9,098 nt of DNA from an uncultured Collinsella sp. (GTDB taxonomy: Bacteria > Actinomycetota > Coriobacteriia > Coriobacteriales > Coriobacteriaceae). Location: the NCBI GenBank assembly GCA_900545075.1, contig UQXT01000081.1, positions 1 through 9,098 of the forward strand, in the 5' to 3' direction. Of the stretch, positions 1 through 6,130 are shown one piece after another. Within the stretch, counting starts at the first letter, position 1; the number at the start of each line of letters is the position of its first letter. Below the pieces are notes generated by a model that was not told where the DNA came from, did no database searches, and was given only the letters and a program-made list of their open reading frames with translations. The translations under genes were made by a program, and so were the position numbers.

Positions 1-127
1 CCGGTGTGACCTCGCCACGCTCCCAACGGCTGACGGCTTGGCGTGTGACGAAGAGCTTGGCGGCGAGCTGCTCCTGGGTAAGGTGATGGGCGCGACGGAC
101 GGCGATGAGCTTTTCTGCAAAGGCCAT
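1..127 (-). CDS. XRE-family helix-turn-helix regulator, N-terminal fragment (cut by window edge)
   Basis: Only the first 42 residues lie in the window and the rest continues beyond position 1. They read MAFAEKLIAVRRAHHLTQEQ, then LAAKLFVTRQAVSRWERGEV, then TP. This is the classic Cro/CI (XRE) helix-turn-helix: the Gln pair in LTQEQLA begins helix 2, and the recognition helix lies around VTRQAVSRWERG. The ATG at 127-125 is preceded by a good Shine-Dalgarno (GAAAGGAGC, about 5 nt away), which fixes the start. A promoter with 17-bp spacing lies just upstream. It is divergent from trmO across 140 nt. Family membership is clear. The regulated genes and any C-terminal sensor domain cannot be told from this piece; autoregulation is common for the family but not shown here. 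Confidence 0.88.
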   Translation of the reverse strand, partial: MAFAEKLIAVRRAHHLTQEQLAAKLFVTRQAVSRWERGEVTP

Positions 128-157
128 AGCGGCTCCTTTCTGCTGGTTGATGGCTTA

Positions 158-186
158 AGCATACGCGGCAGCAGGCGCCCTTCCAA
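158..186 (-). promoter_or_regulatory. Candidate sigma-70-type promoter for the XRE regulator
   Basis: Read on the minus strand, a -35 box TTGGAA (186-181) is followed by exactly 17 bp and a -10 box TATGCT (163-158). The predicted transcription start is about 151, giving a leader of about 24 nt that includes the AGGAG ribosome site. Boxes match consensus at four of six (-35) and four of six (-10) positions with ideal spacing. Identified by eye only. Confidence 0.5.
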
Positions 187-201
187 GCAACCGTTGGTTG
201 C
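187..201. repeat. Short inverted repeat beside the XRE promoter (possible operator)
   Basis: GCAACC-GTT-GGTTGC is a perfect 6-bp inverted repeat with a 3-bp centre. It directly abuts the -35 box of the candidate XRE promoter on its upstream side. Such placement would suit a regulator of the divergent XRE/trmO region. Arms this short occur by chance in a window of this size, so position is the only support. Confidence 0.25.
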
Positions 202-254
202 ACGACGGGGACCGCGGCGAAGAATTGCGCGCAACGACCCACACCCCCATGCCG

Positions 255-260
255 TACAAT
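255..260 (+). promoter_or_regulatory. Candidate -10 element for a leaderless trmO transcript
   Basis: TACAAT (255-260) matches the -10 consensus at five of six positions. Its 3' end lies 7 nt before the ATG at 268, so transcription would start on or next to that codon. No Shine-Dalgarno is seen before either candidate start (259 or 268), which fits leaderless translation, a common mode in Actinobacteria. No convincing -35 box is seen at 16-18 bp upstream, so this remains tentative. Confidence 0.35.
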
Positions 261-267
261 GACCGGC

Positions 268-1005
268 ATGGAACCTATCGCACACATACATACCGATCTG
301 CCGCAGAAGTTCGGCATTCCGCGCAACAGCTTTTTGGCGCCTCATCTGCAGGGACGAATCGTCTTTGAGCCGGAATTTGCCTCCAGTGCGGCGGTTGAGG
401 GTCTGGACTCCTTCTCTCACCTGTGGCTGCTGTGGCGTTTTGAAAACGGAACGCCCGGCGGCACGGCTAAGGACATAGCTGCCGATGCCAAGTCGCAGGA
501 CAGGTCCGGCACTAATGCCAAGTGGTCGAAAACCGTGCGTCCGCCGCGTCTGGGTGGAGCCGAGCGCGTGGGCGTGTTTGCCACGCGCAGTCCGTTTCGC
601 CCGAATCCCATTGGGCTCACCTGCGTCAAGCTCGATCGCGTCGAGTTCACCGACGACGGCCCCATCATCCATGTGCTGGGGGCCGACCTGCGCGATGGCA
701 CGCCCATCTACGACATTAAGCCCTACATTCCATTTGCCGACTGTCACCCGGATGCGACGGGCGGCTGGATTGAGGGTGCTCCGTGGCAAGAGCTCGATGT
801 TGAGTTTCCGCAAGCGCTACAGGATATGGTCCCGCCCGCAAAGCTCCCCGGCTTGGTCGAGGTCCTTCGCCAAGATCCGCGCCGCGCGGGCAGCAAGCAC
901 GAGCCAAACCGCGTCTATCATCTGGCCTACGCCGGGCTCGACATATCGTTTACGGTCGACGAAACCCAGCTAACCGTAGTCGCCGTCAACGACGCGCAAG
1001 ACTAA
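268..1005 (+). CDS. trmO: tRNA (N6-threonylcarbamoyladenosine(37)-N6)-methyltransferase TrmO
   Basis: TrmO transfers a methyl group from S-adenosylmethionine to t6A at position 37 of certain tRNAs, making m6t6A and tuning decoding of ANN codons in the cytoplasm. The 245-residue protein is close to the E. coli TrmO length (about 235). Family hallmarks are visible in order: KFGIPR (residues 14-19), GLDSFSHLWLLWRF (45-58), the strongly conserved RVGVFATRSPFRPNPIGLT block (100-118), GADLRDGTPIYDIKPYIP (138-155) and DPRRAG (203-208) near the C-terminus. An in-frame ATG at 259 would add three residues (MTG). The ATG at 268 is preferred because TACAAT at 255-260 looks like the promoter -10 and would exclude 259 from the transcript. 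The gene stands alone, divergent from the XRE gene and 111 nt before the aminotransferase. Assignment is firm; the exact start is not. Confidence 0.93.
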   Translation: MEPIAHIHTDLPQKFGIPRNSFLAPHLQGRIVFEPEFASSAAVEGLDSFSHLWLLWRFENGTPGGTAKDIAADAKSQDRSGTNAKWSKTVRPPRLGGAERVGVFATRSPFRPNPIGLTCVKLDRVEFTDDGPIIHVLGADLRDGTPIYDIKPYIPFADCHPDATGGWIEGAPWQELDVEFPQALQDMVPPAKLPGLVEVLRQDPRRAGSKHEPNRVYHLAYAGLDISFTVDETQLTVVAVNDAQD

Positions 1006-1105
1006 CCAGCCATTCGTCCGCACCCGTCAAATTAAGCGCCAAACTCCGCGCCAAAACCGCCCACGCTGGTGGACAATAACGCCTACCAAAACAATCACTT
1101 TGCAC

Positions 1106-1110
1106 GGGAG
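1106..1110 (+). promoter_or_regulatory. Ribosome binding site that decides the aminotransferase start
   Basis: GGGAG lies 6 nt before the ATG at 1117. The reading frame stays open upstream to a GTG at 1069, but that codon has no Shine-Dalgarno and would add 16 residues unlike the family N-terminus. Family proteins begin close to the MKYDF sequence encoded from 1117. Confidence 0.7.
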
Positions 1111-1116
1111 CTCAGC

Positions 1117-2331
1117 ATGAAATACGACTTTAGCTCGCTTATCGACCGCCACGGCATGGACTCCATCGCCGTTGACTCCTGGGGCGAGATCCCCGGTATG
1201 GCTCCGAACGCACCCGACGAGGGCTTCGACCGCATTCCCATGTGGGTGGCCGACATGAATTTTGCCACGGTGCCCACGGTCCAGGAGCACATCATTCAGC
1301 GTGCCCAGCACCCCATGTTTGGCTATTTCAATCCGCGCCCCGAGTACTTCGACCGCATCATCGAATGGCAGGGCCGCCGCAATGGCGTCGAGGGCCTGCG
1401 CCCTGAACATATTGGCTACGAAAACGGCGTGCTGGGCGGGGTCGTGTCGACGTTGCGCGCGTATGTCCAGCCGGGCGATGCGGTGCTGGTCCATAGCCCG
1501 ACCTACATTGGTTTTACCAAGTCCATCGAAGCCGCGGGCTATCGCATTGTCCATAGCCCGCTTAAGCTCGACGACCAGGGCGTGTGGCGTATGGACTTTG
1601 AGGACATGGAGCACAAGCTCGCCCAAAACCACATCCATGCCGCGGTGTTCTGCTCGCCGCACAATCCCTGCGGCCGCGTATGGGAGCGCGACGAGATTGA
1701 GCGCGCCATGGACATCTATTGCCAGCACGATTGCGTGGTGATCTCGGACGAGATTTGGTCCGATATCATCCTGCCGGGACACAAGCATATTCCGACGCAG
1801 TCGGTAAGCGAGGACGCCCGCATGCGCACGGTTGCCCTCTATGCGCCCAGCAAGACGTTCAACCTGGCGGGCCTGGTCGGCAGCTACCACATCATCTATA
1901 ACGAGACGCTGCGCGACCGCGTGTGCGCCGTGTCCAACAAGACTCACTACAACGAGATGAACGTCCTCTCTATGCATGCGCTTATCGGTGCCTACCAGCC
2001 GCAGGGCTACGAGTGGGTGGACGAGCTCAACCAGGTGCTTGCCGGCAATATCGAGTACTTCTGCAATTACGTGGACGAGCATTTTGAGGGCGTGTCCTAT
2101 TCGCGTCCGCAGGGCACGTACATGGTGTTTTTGGACTGCACCGAGTGGTGCCGCGAGCATTGCCGCGATATTCAGTGGCTGCTCGACGAGGGGGCGCGCG
2201 TAGGCGTGGGATATCAGGACGGCCGCCCGTTCCACGGGCCCTGCCACATTCGCGTGAATCTGGCGCTGCCGCTTTCGCGCGTAAGGGAAGCGTGCGACCG
2301 CCTGGACCGCTACGTTTTTAATGCACGGTAA
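1117..2331 (+). CDS. MalY/PatB-family PLP-dependent aminotransferase / cystathionine beta-lyase-type C-S lyase
   Basis: A 404-residue fold-type I PLP enzyme of the MalY/PatB subgroup (usual length 385-400). These cytosolic enzymes cleave the C-S bond of cystathionine or cysteine-like substrates, giving homocysteine or sulfide plus pyruvate and ammonia; some transaminate. Visible motifs: MWVADMNF (42-49), typical of this subgroup; FGYFNPRPEYF (68-78); HSPTY (126-130); PHNPCGR (181-187), with the cofactor-contacting Asn183; VISDEIWSD (208-216), with Asp211 that pairs with the pyridine nitrogen; APSKTFNLAGL (243-253), with Lys246 as the Schiff-base lysine; and HIRVNLALP (377-385), with Arg379 as the likely substrate-carboxylate arginine. 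All key residues are present, so the enzyme should be active. No promoter is clear in the 111-nt gap after trmO. No met/cys gene lies nearby, so the true substrate stays open: methionine synthesis, sulfide-forming cysteine breakdown, or another C-S substrate. Confidence 0.9.
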   Translation: MKYDFSSLIDRHGMDSIAVDSWGEIPGMAPNAPDEGFDRIPMWVADMNFATVPTVQEHIIQRAQHPMFGYFNPRPEYFDRIIEWQGRRNGVEGLRPEHIGYENGVLGGVVSTLRAYVQPGDAVLVHSPTYIGFTKSIEAAGYRIVHSPLKLDDQGVWRMDFEDMEHKLAQNHIHAAVFCSPHNPCGRVWERDEIERAMDIYCQHDCVVISDEIWSDIILPGHKHIPTQSVSEDARMRTVALYAPSKTFNLAGLVGSYHIIYNETLRDRVCAVSNKTHYNEMNVLSMHALIGAYQPQGYEWVDELNQVLAGNIEYFCNYVDEHFEGVSYSRPQGTYMVFLDCTEWCREHCRDIQWLLDEGARVGVGYQDGRPFHGPCHIRVNLALPLSRVREACDRLDRYVFNAR

Positions 2332-2341
2332 GCGTGCGCTG

Positions 2342-2383
2342 CATGCGGGGTCTTCTGCCAAGTCGGCCGGAAGGCCCCGCATG
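2342..2383 (+). terminator. Hairpin after the aminotransferase gene, probable terminator
   Basis: The arms CATGCGGGGTCTTC (2342-2355) and GAAGGCCCCGCATG (2370-2383) form a 14-bp stem with one G-U pair. The 14-nt loop can itself pair GCC with GGC. It begins 10 nt after the stop codon. No U-tract follows (GTAAAACG), so it is not a textbook intrinsic terminator. It could terminate weakly, act with Rho, or protect the mRNA 3' end. Confidence 0.5.
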
Positions 2384-2424
2384 GTAAAACGTCTGTAACC
2401 ATTGGGTACTCGTGTGGTTTTGTT

Positions 2425-2433
2425 TGCTATTAT
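2425..2433 (+). promoter_or_regulatory. Extended -10 promoter for the SBP-lipoprotein/hybrid-kinase operon
   Basis: TGC-TATTAT (2425-2433) is an extended -10 element: the TGn motif directly before a hexamer matching TATAAT at five of six. Such promoters do not need a good -35; TTGGGT at 2402-2407 is present but 20 bp away. The predicted start near 2440 gives a leader of about 36 nt with GGAG (2468-2471) before the ATG at 2476. The sequence around it is clearly more A/T-rich than the flanking genes. Confidence 0.55.
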
Positions 2434-2475
2434 CTTTAACCATTTCAGTCTGTAAACAGGATCGTCTGGAGTTCG

Positions 2476-3345
2476 ATGAAAAGACCCCGTCGCTCGGTTG
2501 TCATTTCGTTGTTTGTTGCGCTTGCGGTGGCGAGCGCCTTTGTCGTAGCGATAGCTAGCTGTTCTGGGCGTAATGACGAAGCCTCGACGTCTGCATTAGA
2601 AGGTCTGGACGCCTCTCAGGTCAAAGATGACGACCTTAAGACGCTCAACGTCGGCAGCGATCTCTATCCACCGTTTGTGTATACCGACGAGTACGGCGAT
2701 ATCGTTGGCCTGGATGTCGAGATATTAACTGAGGCATTGGCCCGCATTGGTTACAAGCCAAAATACCAGTTGATCGATTGGGAAAAGAAGAAGGAACTGC
2801 TGGCGAACGGCGAGCTCGATTGCGTCATGGGCAGCTTTAGCATGACGGGTCGCGAAAACGAGTATCGTTGGGCTGGCCCGTACCTTGCGAGTCGCCAGGT
2901 GGTCGCGGTCGATCCCCAGAGCGATATCTACACGCTTGCCGATCTTGAGGATAAGATCGTGGCGGTTCAGTCCACCACCAAGCCCGAGGGCATTTTGCTC
3001 AATCGCACAAATGAAAGCGTTCCGCAGATCAAGGAACTCTACTGCTTTTCGGACCGTTCATGCCTGAACCCGGCGCTCGTCGAAGGCCTGGTCGACGCCA
3101 TCGCCGCGCATGAGTCCTTGCTGCTCACCTACGAAAAAGACTATGGCGTAACGTATCGCATTTTGGATGAGCCGCTGCTAGAGGTTGGTTTGGGCACCGC
3201 TTTCGATATCAACGATACGCGCGGCATCGACGTCAAGCTCACTCATGCCTACCAAGAAATGCTTGCCGATGGCACCATGGAACGCCTAGTGTCAAAGTAC
3301 TTTGATGACCCTTCGCCATTTTTGAATATGGAGGGCCTGTCATGA
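2476..3345 (+). CDS. Family 3 extracellular substrate-binding lipoprotein, likely receptor partner of the adjacent kinase
   Basis: A 289-residue solute-binding protein of the SBP_bac_3 type, whose members mostly bind amino acids or other small polar molecules outside the membrane. A basic N-terminus (KRPRR), a hydrophobic stretch (8-26) and the lipobox IASC, with Cys29 as the lipid-anchored residue, mark it as a lipoprotein. The first lobe starts at LNVGSDLYPPFVYTDEYGDI (57-76). Next come GLDVEIL (78-84) and GELDCVMGSFSMTGREN (112-128), where Arg125 matches the arginine that usually binds the ligand carboxylate. The second lobe includes DLEDKIVAVQ (156-165) and ALVEGLVDAIAAHES (200-214). Cys190 and Cys196 could form a small disulfide loop. 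Its stop overlaps the kinase start by 4 bp (ATGA), so translation is coupled. No permease or ATPase gene is present, which argues for sensing rather than uptake. The ligand cannot be read from the sequence. Confidence 0.88.
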   Translation: MKRPRRSVVISLFVALAVASAFVVAIASCSGRNDEASTSALEGLDASQVKDDDLKTLNVGSDLYPPFVYTDEYGDIVGLDVEILTEALARIGYKPKYQLIDWEKKKELLANGELDCVMGSFSMTGRENEYRWAGPYLASRQVVAVDPQSDIYTLADLEDKIVAVQSTTKPEGILLNRTNESVPQIKELYCFSDRSCLNPALVEGLVDAIAAHESLLLTYEKDYGVTYRILDEPLLEVGLGTAFDINDTRGIDVKLTHAYQEMLADGTMERLVSKYFDDPSPFLNMEGLS

Positions 3346-5534
3346 TCGATGCGCCTGACCACGCCGCTCAGGAGCGGGACAATCGTTCGACAGGGGCATG
3401 GCTCCTTGTCGCTCTGCTGGGGATAGCGCTCTCGGTTGTTGCCGGCATGATGAGCTACGGTTACACGACGGCCCAAGCCGAGCAGCGCTTTGCCGACGTT
3501 GTCGATTACGTGGCGACGCAGAGCCTTTCCTACGACGCGTTCAACAGCGCCTATGCGACCAAAAACCTGATTCGCGTTATGGAGATTGCCGGAGAGGCTG
3601 CTCGCGATATGGAGCGCGACGGTTCGGTGGATAACGCCATGCTGGAGCAATACGCCGACCAGTTCAACGTGAGCGCGCTGATTGTGACGGATGCATCGGG
3701 CAATTTGGTGTCCGAGTCCTCGACGGGCGATGTGGGCTACGGGTCGCTCGCTACGTATCTCAAGGAAGCGCCCGTGCTGGAGGTGGCAACTCATCCGCTT
3801 AAGTCCTATACCGCCCGCATTACGCTTTCGGATGATTCGGTTGCAGACATTGGTTGCGTGACCCGGCGGGATGGCGAGGGTATCGTTATCGCGGTAAGGC
3901 ATCAGAGCGCGAAGGCGGTTGCAAGCAATACGCTCAAACTGCAGAGCCTGCTCGGTGGTTATGAAACCATCGATAGCGGCAATATCGTGATCGAAAGCGA
4001 CGGCAAGGTCGTTGCGACCAATGCCGTTGAACCCACTGTATTGGGCGTATTCGATCTGCCTGCGACGGACGTCTTCATTGTCGACGGTATTAAGGATCGA
4101 TGCTTGGCCGGTAAGGTCAATTTGATTAACGCCGACGGCGAGTGGTATTTGGGCACATTTGGAAAAGCGCACAAATTCTATGTGTACACCTATGCTCCGG
4201 CGCGGCGTTACTTTGAGGTTGTCGCGGCTGTTGCTGCCGGCGTGCTGGCGCTCTACAGCGGTTTTATAGCCGTTGTTGTGATGGTGCGTCGCCGCGCTGA
4301 TCGCCGACGTTTGACGGACTTGCTGCAGCAGGAGCGCGACTATGGCGACAAGCTGGCAAAGGCGGCGCGTGAGGCCTCGTCTGCCAACTCGGCAAAGACA
4401 GAGTTTCTGCGTCGCATGAGCCACGATCTGCGCACGCCCATCAACGGCATTCGCGGCATGGTCGAGGTTGGCGATGCCAATGCGGACGATCTGCAAAAGC
4501 AGACTGAGTGCCGCTCGAAAATCTGGACGGCATCGGGACTGCTGCTCGACCTTGCCAACGAGGCACTCGATATGAGTCGCCTGGAGAGCGGGCAGGTCGA
4601 CCTGAACCTCGTGCCCACAAATTTGGTGGCACTCAACTGTGAAGTGCGCGATATTCTGGAGCGCCAGGCCGAGGAGCGTCTGGTGACAATTATCTGCGAC
4701 CAGCAGACCCTAAATCATCCCTATGCTCGGGTGAGCGTGACGCACCTCAAGCGCTTGTTGCTCAATATTGCCGGCAATGCCGTCAAGTACAACCGCCAGG
4801 GCGGCTATGTTCGCCTGGTGTGCCGCGAGGTGGAGCCAGCGGATGGCGCCCCCGTCTATGAATACACGATCGCCGACAACGGTATTGGCATGAGCGAGGA
4901 GTTCCAACAGCACCTCTACGAGCCGTTTTGCCGCGAGGAGCAACAGGTGGAAGGCGCCTCATCGGGAACTGGCCTGGGCGCGCCTATCGCAAAACAGTTA
5001 GTCGAGCTTATGGGCGGAACCATGAGTTTTACGAGCGTCTTGGGGCAGGGGACGACGTTTACCATCCGCCTGCCGTTCGAGAAATGCAAACGCTCCGAGA
5101 TTCCTCAGGCAGTTCGCGTGGATTCGGGCGATGGCGATGCGCTCCAGGGCTTGCGCGTTTTGCTCGTAGAGGATAATGATCTGAATGCCGAGATCGCGCA
5201 GTTTACGCTTAGCCGTGCTGGTGCCGTCGTGACGCATGCTAAGGATGGCGAGTCTGCCGTCGAGATGTTTGCCGCGAGCGCGCCGTACGAGTACGACGCG
5301 GTGTTGATGGACATCATGATGCCTGGCATCGATGGCCTTGAGGCCACGCGTCAGATTCGAGCACTCGATCGCGAGGATGCCGCGACCACGCCGATTATCG
5401 CTGTGAGTGCCAACGCCTTTGCCGACGGCCGCAGGCTTTCGCGTGAGGCGGGCATGGACGCGCACCTGAGTAAACCCGTGAGCTCGCAAGAGCTCGTCGA
5501 GGCGCTAGCGCACATCGCCGCCGACGCTTCATAA
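3342..5534 (+). CDS. Membrane hybrid sensor histidine kinase with C-terminal receiver domain
   Basis: A 730-residue hybrid kinase translated with the upstream SBP lipoprotein through an ATGA overlap. Order of parts: TM1 (about 20-41); an extracytoplasmic region of about 245 residues (43-287) of uncertain fold, in size like a double Cache or other alpha/beta sensor; TM2 (about 291-315); a basic helical linker (316-357); HisKA with FLRRMSHDLRTPINGI (355-370), phospho-accepting His361; and HATPase_c. The last shows the N-box LNIAGNAVKYN (Asn479), G1 box DNGIGM (512-517) and G2 box GTGLG (542-546). The receiver domain spans about 604-725, with acidic pocket Glu610/Asp611, phospho-accepting Asp657 in VLMDIMMPG, Ser689 and Lys711. 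All catalytic residues are intact. Phosphate should pass His361 to Asp657, then to an HPt or second regulator not found in this window. The SBP next door is the best candidate for delivering the ligand to the outer domain. The kinase call is firm; the partnership is inferred. Confidence 0.92.
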   Translation: MIDAPDHAAQERDNRSTGAWLLVALLGIALSVVAGMMSYGYTTAQAEQRFADVVDYVATQSLSYDAFNSAYATKNLIRVMEIAGEAARDMERDGSVDNAMLEQYADQFNVSALIVTDASGNLVSESSTGDVGYGSLATYLKEAPVLEVATHPLKSYTARITLSDDSVADIGCVTRRDGEGIVIAVRHQSAKAVASNTLKLQSLLGGYETIDSGNIVIESDGKVVATNAVEPTVLGVFDLPATDVFIVDGIKDRCLAGKVNLINADGEWYLGTFGKAHKFYVYTYAPARRYFEVVAAVAAGVLALYSGFIAVVVMVRRRADRRRLTDLLQQERDYGDKLAKAAREASSANSAKTEFLRRMSHDLRTPINGIRGMVEVGDANADDLQKQTECRSKIWTASGLLLDLANEALDMSRLESGQVDLNLVPTNLVALNCEVRDILERQAEERLVTIICDQQTLNHPYARVSVTHLKRLLLNIAGNAVKYNRQGGYVRLVCREVEPADGAPVYEYTIADNGIGMSEEFQQHLYEPFCREEQQVEGASSGTGLGAPIAKQLVELMGGTMSFTSVLGQGTTFTIRLPFEKCKRSEIPQAVRVDSGDGDALQGLRVLLVEDNDLNAEIAQFTLSRAGAVVTHAKDGESAVEMFAASAPYEYDAVLMDIMMPGIDGLEATRQIRALDREDAATTPIIAVSANAFADGRRLSREAGMDAHLSKPVSSQELVEALAHIAADAS

Positions 5535-5536
5535 GC

Positions 5537-5580
5537 ATATGGCCCGGTTCCAAGGTGGGTTGGAACCGGGCCATATTGTT
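5537..5580. terminator. Strong hairpin terminator between convergent genes
   Basis: A perfect 17-bp stem, ATATGGCCCGGTTCCAA (5537-5553) and TTGGAACCGGGCCATAT (5560-5576), encloses a 6-nt loop GGTGGG. A T-rich tail (TGTTATTG) follows on the plus strand. It starts 2 nt after the kinase stop and lies 27 nt beyond the end of the minus-strand NimA-like gene, so it can serve both directions. The plus-strand role is best supported; the minus-strand tail (GCTTATG) is weaker. Confidence 0.85.
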
Positions 5581-5603
5581 ATTGATGAGACCTGCTGAGG
5601 GGC

Positions 5604-6083
5604 TTACTTTTCCTGAATCTGCTTGCCGCAAAGATGCTCAATCGTAATCTCGTAGAGCTGGACGCCCTTAATGTCCTTGGCGATTTCCTCTTCGACTTCC
5701 TCGGCAGAAGGGTAGTACTTAAGTGCGAGCTGGCGGACTTTATCCTCGATAAACGCGGGAGTGTCATTCGCCAGGCGACAGCGGCCAAAGACCACGGTGC
5801 TCATAACGTAGGGAGCCCAGTCACCGTCCTTGTACCACTCGTTGCCGTAAACGGTAAGGCAGACCTTGTCATCGCGCTTGAGTGCGTCGACCTTGTGGCC
5901 AGCTTTGGCGCCATGGAAATAAATCTTGTCGTGCTCGGTGTCAAAGAAGTAGTTGACGGGAATGGCGTACGGGTAGCCATCGTCGCCGTTGACGGCAAAG
6001 ACGCCGCGCTTGCAGGTAGCGAGCAGTTCGCGCGCTTCCTCGTCGGTGATGGCGCGTTTCTTTCGACGTAAGGGCCTAAACAT
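5604..6083 (-). CDS. Pyridoxamine 5'-phosphate oxidase-like (NimA-type) flavin-binding split-barrel protein
   Basis: A 159-residue protein of the PNPOx-like FMN-binding split-barrel superfamily, closest in pattern to the NimA/COG3467 group. Some of these are linked to 5-nitroimidazole resistance by reductive inactivation; most have no known substrate. The family pattern is seen in ITDEEARELLATCKRGVFAV (12-31), then DGYPYAIPVNYFFD (35-48), IYFHGAKAGHKVDALKRDDKVCLTV (54-78, with His57 in the usual HxAxxGxK setting), and a C-terminal YEITIEHLCGKQ (144-155). No signal peptide or TM is seen, so it should be cytosolic. An in-frame ATG at 6122 would add 13 residues, but AAAGGAAG ends 6 nt before the ATG at 6083, so 6083 is preferred. 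It follows the long sensor kinase by 42 nt on the same strand and may be co-transcribed or driven by its own -10. Drug resistance should not be assumed. Confidence 0.85.
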   Translation of the reverse strand: MFRPLRRKKRAITDEEARELLATCKRGVFAVNGDDGYPYAIPVNYFFDTEHDKIYFHGAKAGHKVDALKRDDKVCLTVYGNEWYKDGDWAPYVMSTVVFGRCRLANDTPAFIEDKVRQLALKYYPSAEEVEEEIAKDIKGVQLYEITIEHLCGKQIQEK

Positions 6084-6089
6084 CGTTGG

Positions 6090-6097
6090 CTTCCTTT
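6090..6097 (-). promoter_or_regulatory. Ribosome binding site that decides the NimA-like start
   Basis: AAAGGAAG on the minus strand ends 6 nt before the ATG at 6083-6081. The alternative in-frame ATG at 6122 has no purine-rich site at the right distance, and its first 13 residues (MLNHHARPERKPT) lie outside the usual family start. Confidence 0.75.
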
Positions 6098-6124
6098 CTG
6101 GTCGTGCGTGGTGGTTGAGCACAA

Positions 6125-6130
6125 ACTATA
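6125..6130 (-). promoter_or_regulatory. Candidate -10 box for the NimA-like gene
   Basis: TATAGT on the minus strand (6130-6125) matches the -10 consensus at five of six positions and overlaps the TAG stop of the upstream kinase. No good -35 is seen. A perfect 14-bp palindrome, AAACGGATCCGTTT (6134-6147), lies just upstream in the spacer. It could give the NimA-like gene expression independent of the frameshifted kinase gene. Confidence 0.35.

Noticed and set aside
225..234. TTGCGCGCAA palindrome in the XRE-trmO spacer as an operator
   Set aside because: A 10-bp perfect palindrome is expected several times by chance in a window this long, and it does not overlap a convincing promoter box.
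1027..2382. A 451-codon open frame on the minus strand opposite the aminotransferase
   Set aside because: It mirrors the PLP enzyme gene, whose motifs are all intact on the plus strand. Long antisense frames are usual in GC-rich genes, and the translation resembles no domain.
3249..4496. A 415-codon open frame on the minus strand opposite the SBP/hybrid-kinase junction
   Set aside because: It is a shadow of two well-supported plus-strand genes, has no ribosome site or recognisable domain, and spans their junction.
5604..6083. Calling the flavin split-barrel protein a nitroimidazole resistance gene
   Set aside because: The NimA-like family is broad and most members have no shown drug activity; the sequence alone does not support a resistance claim.
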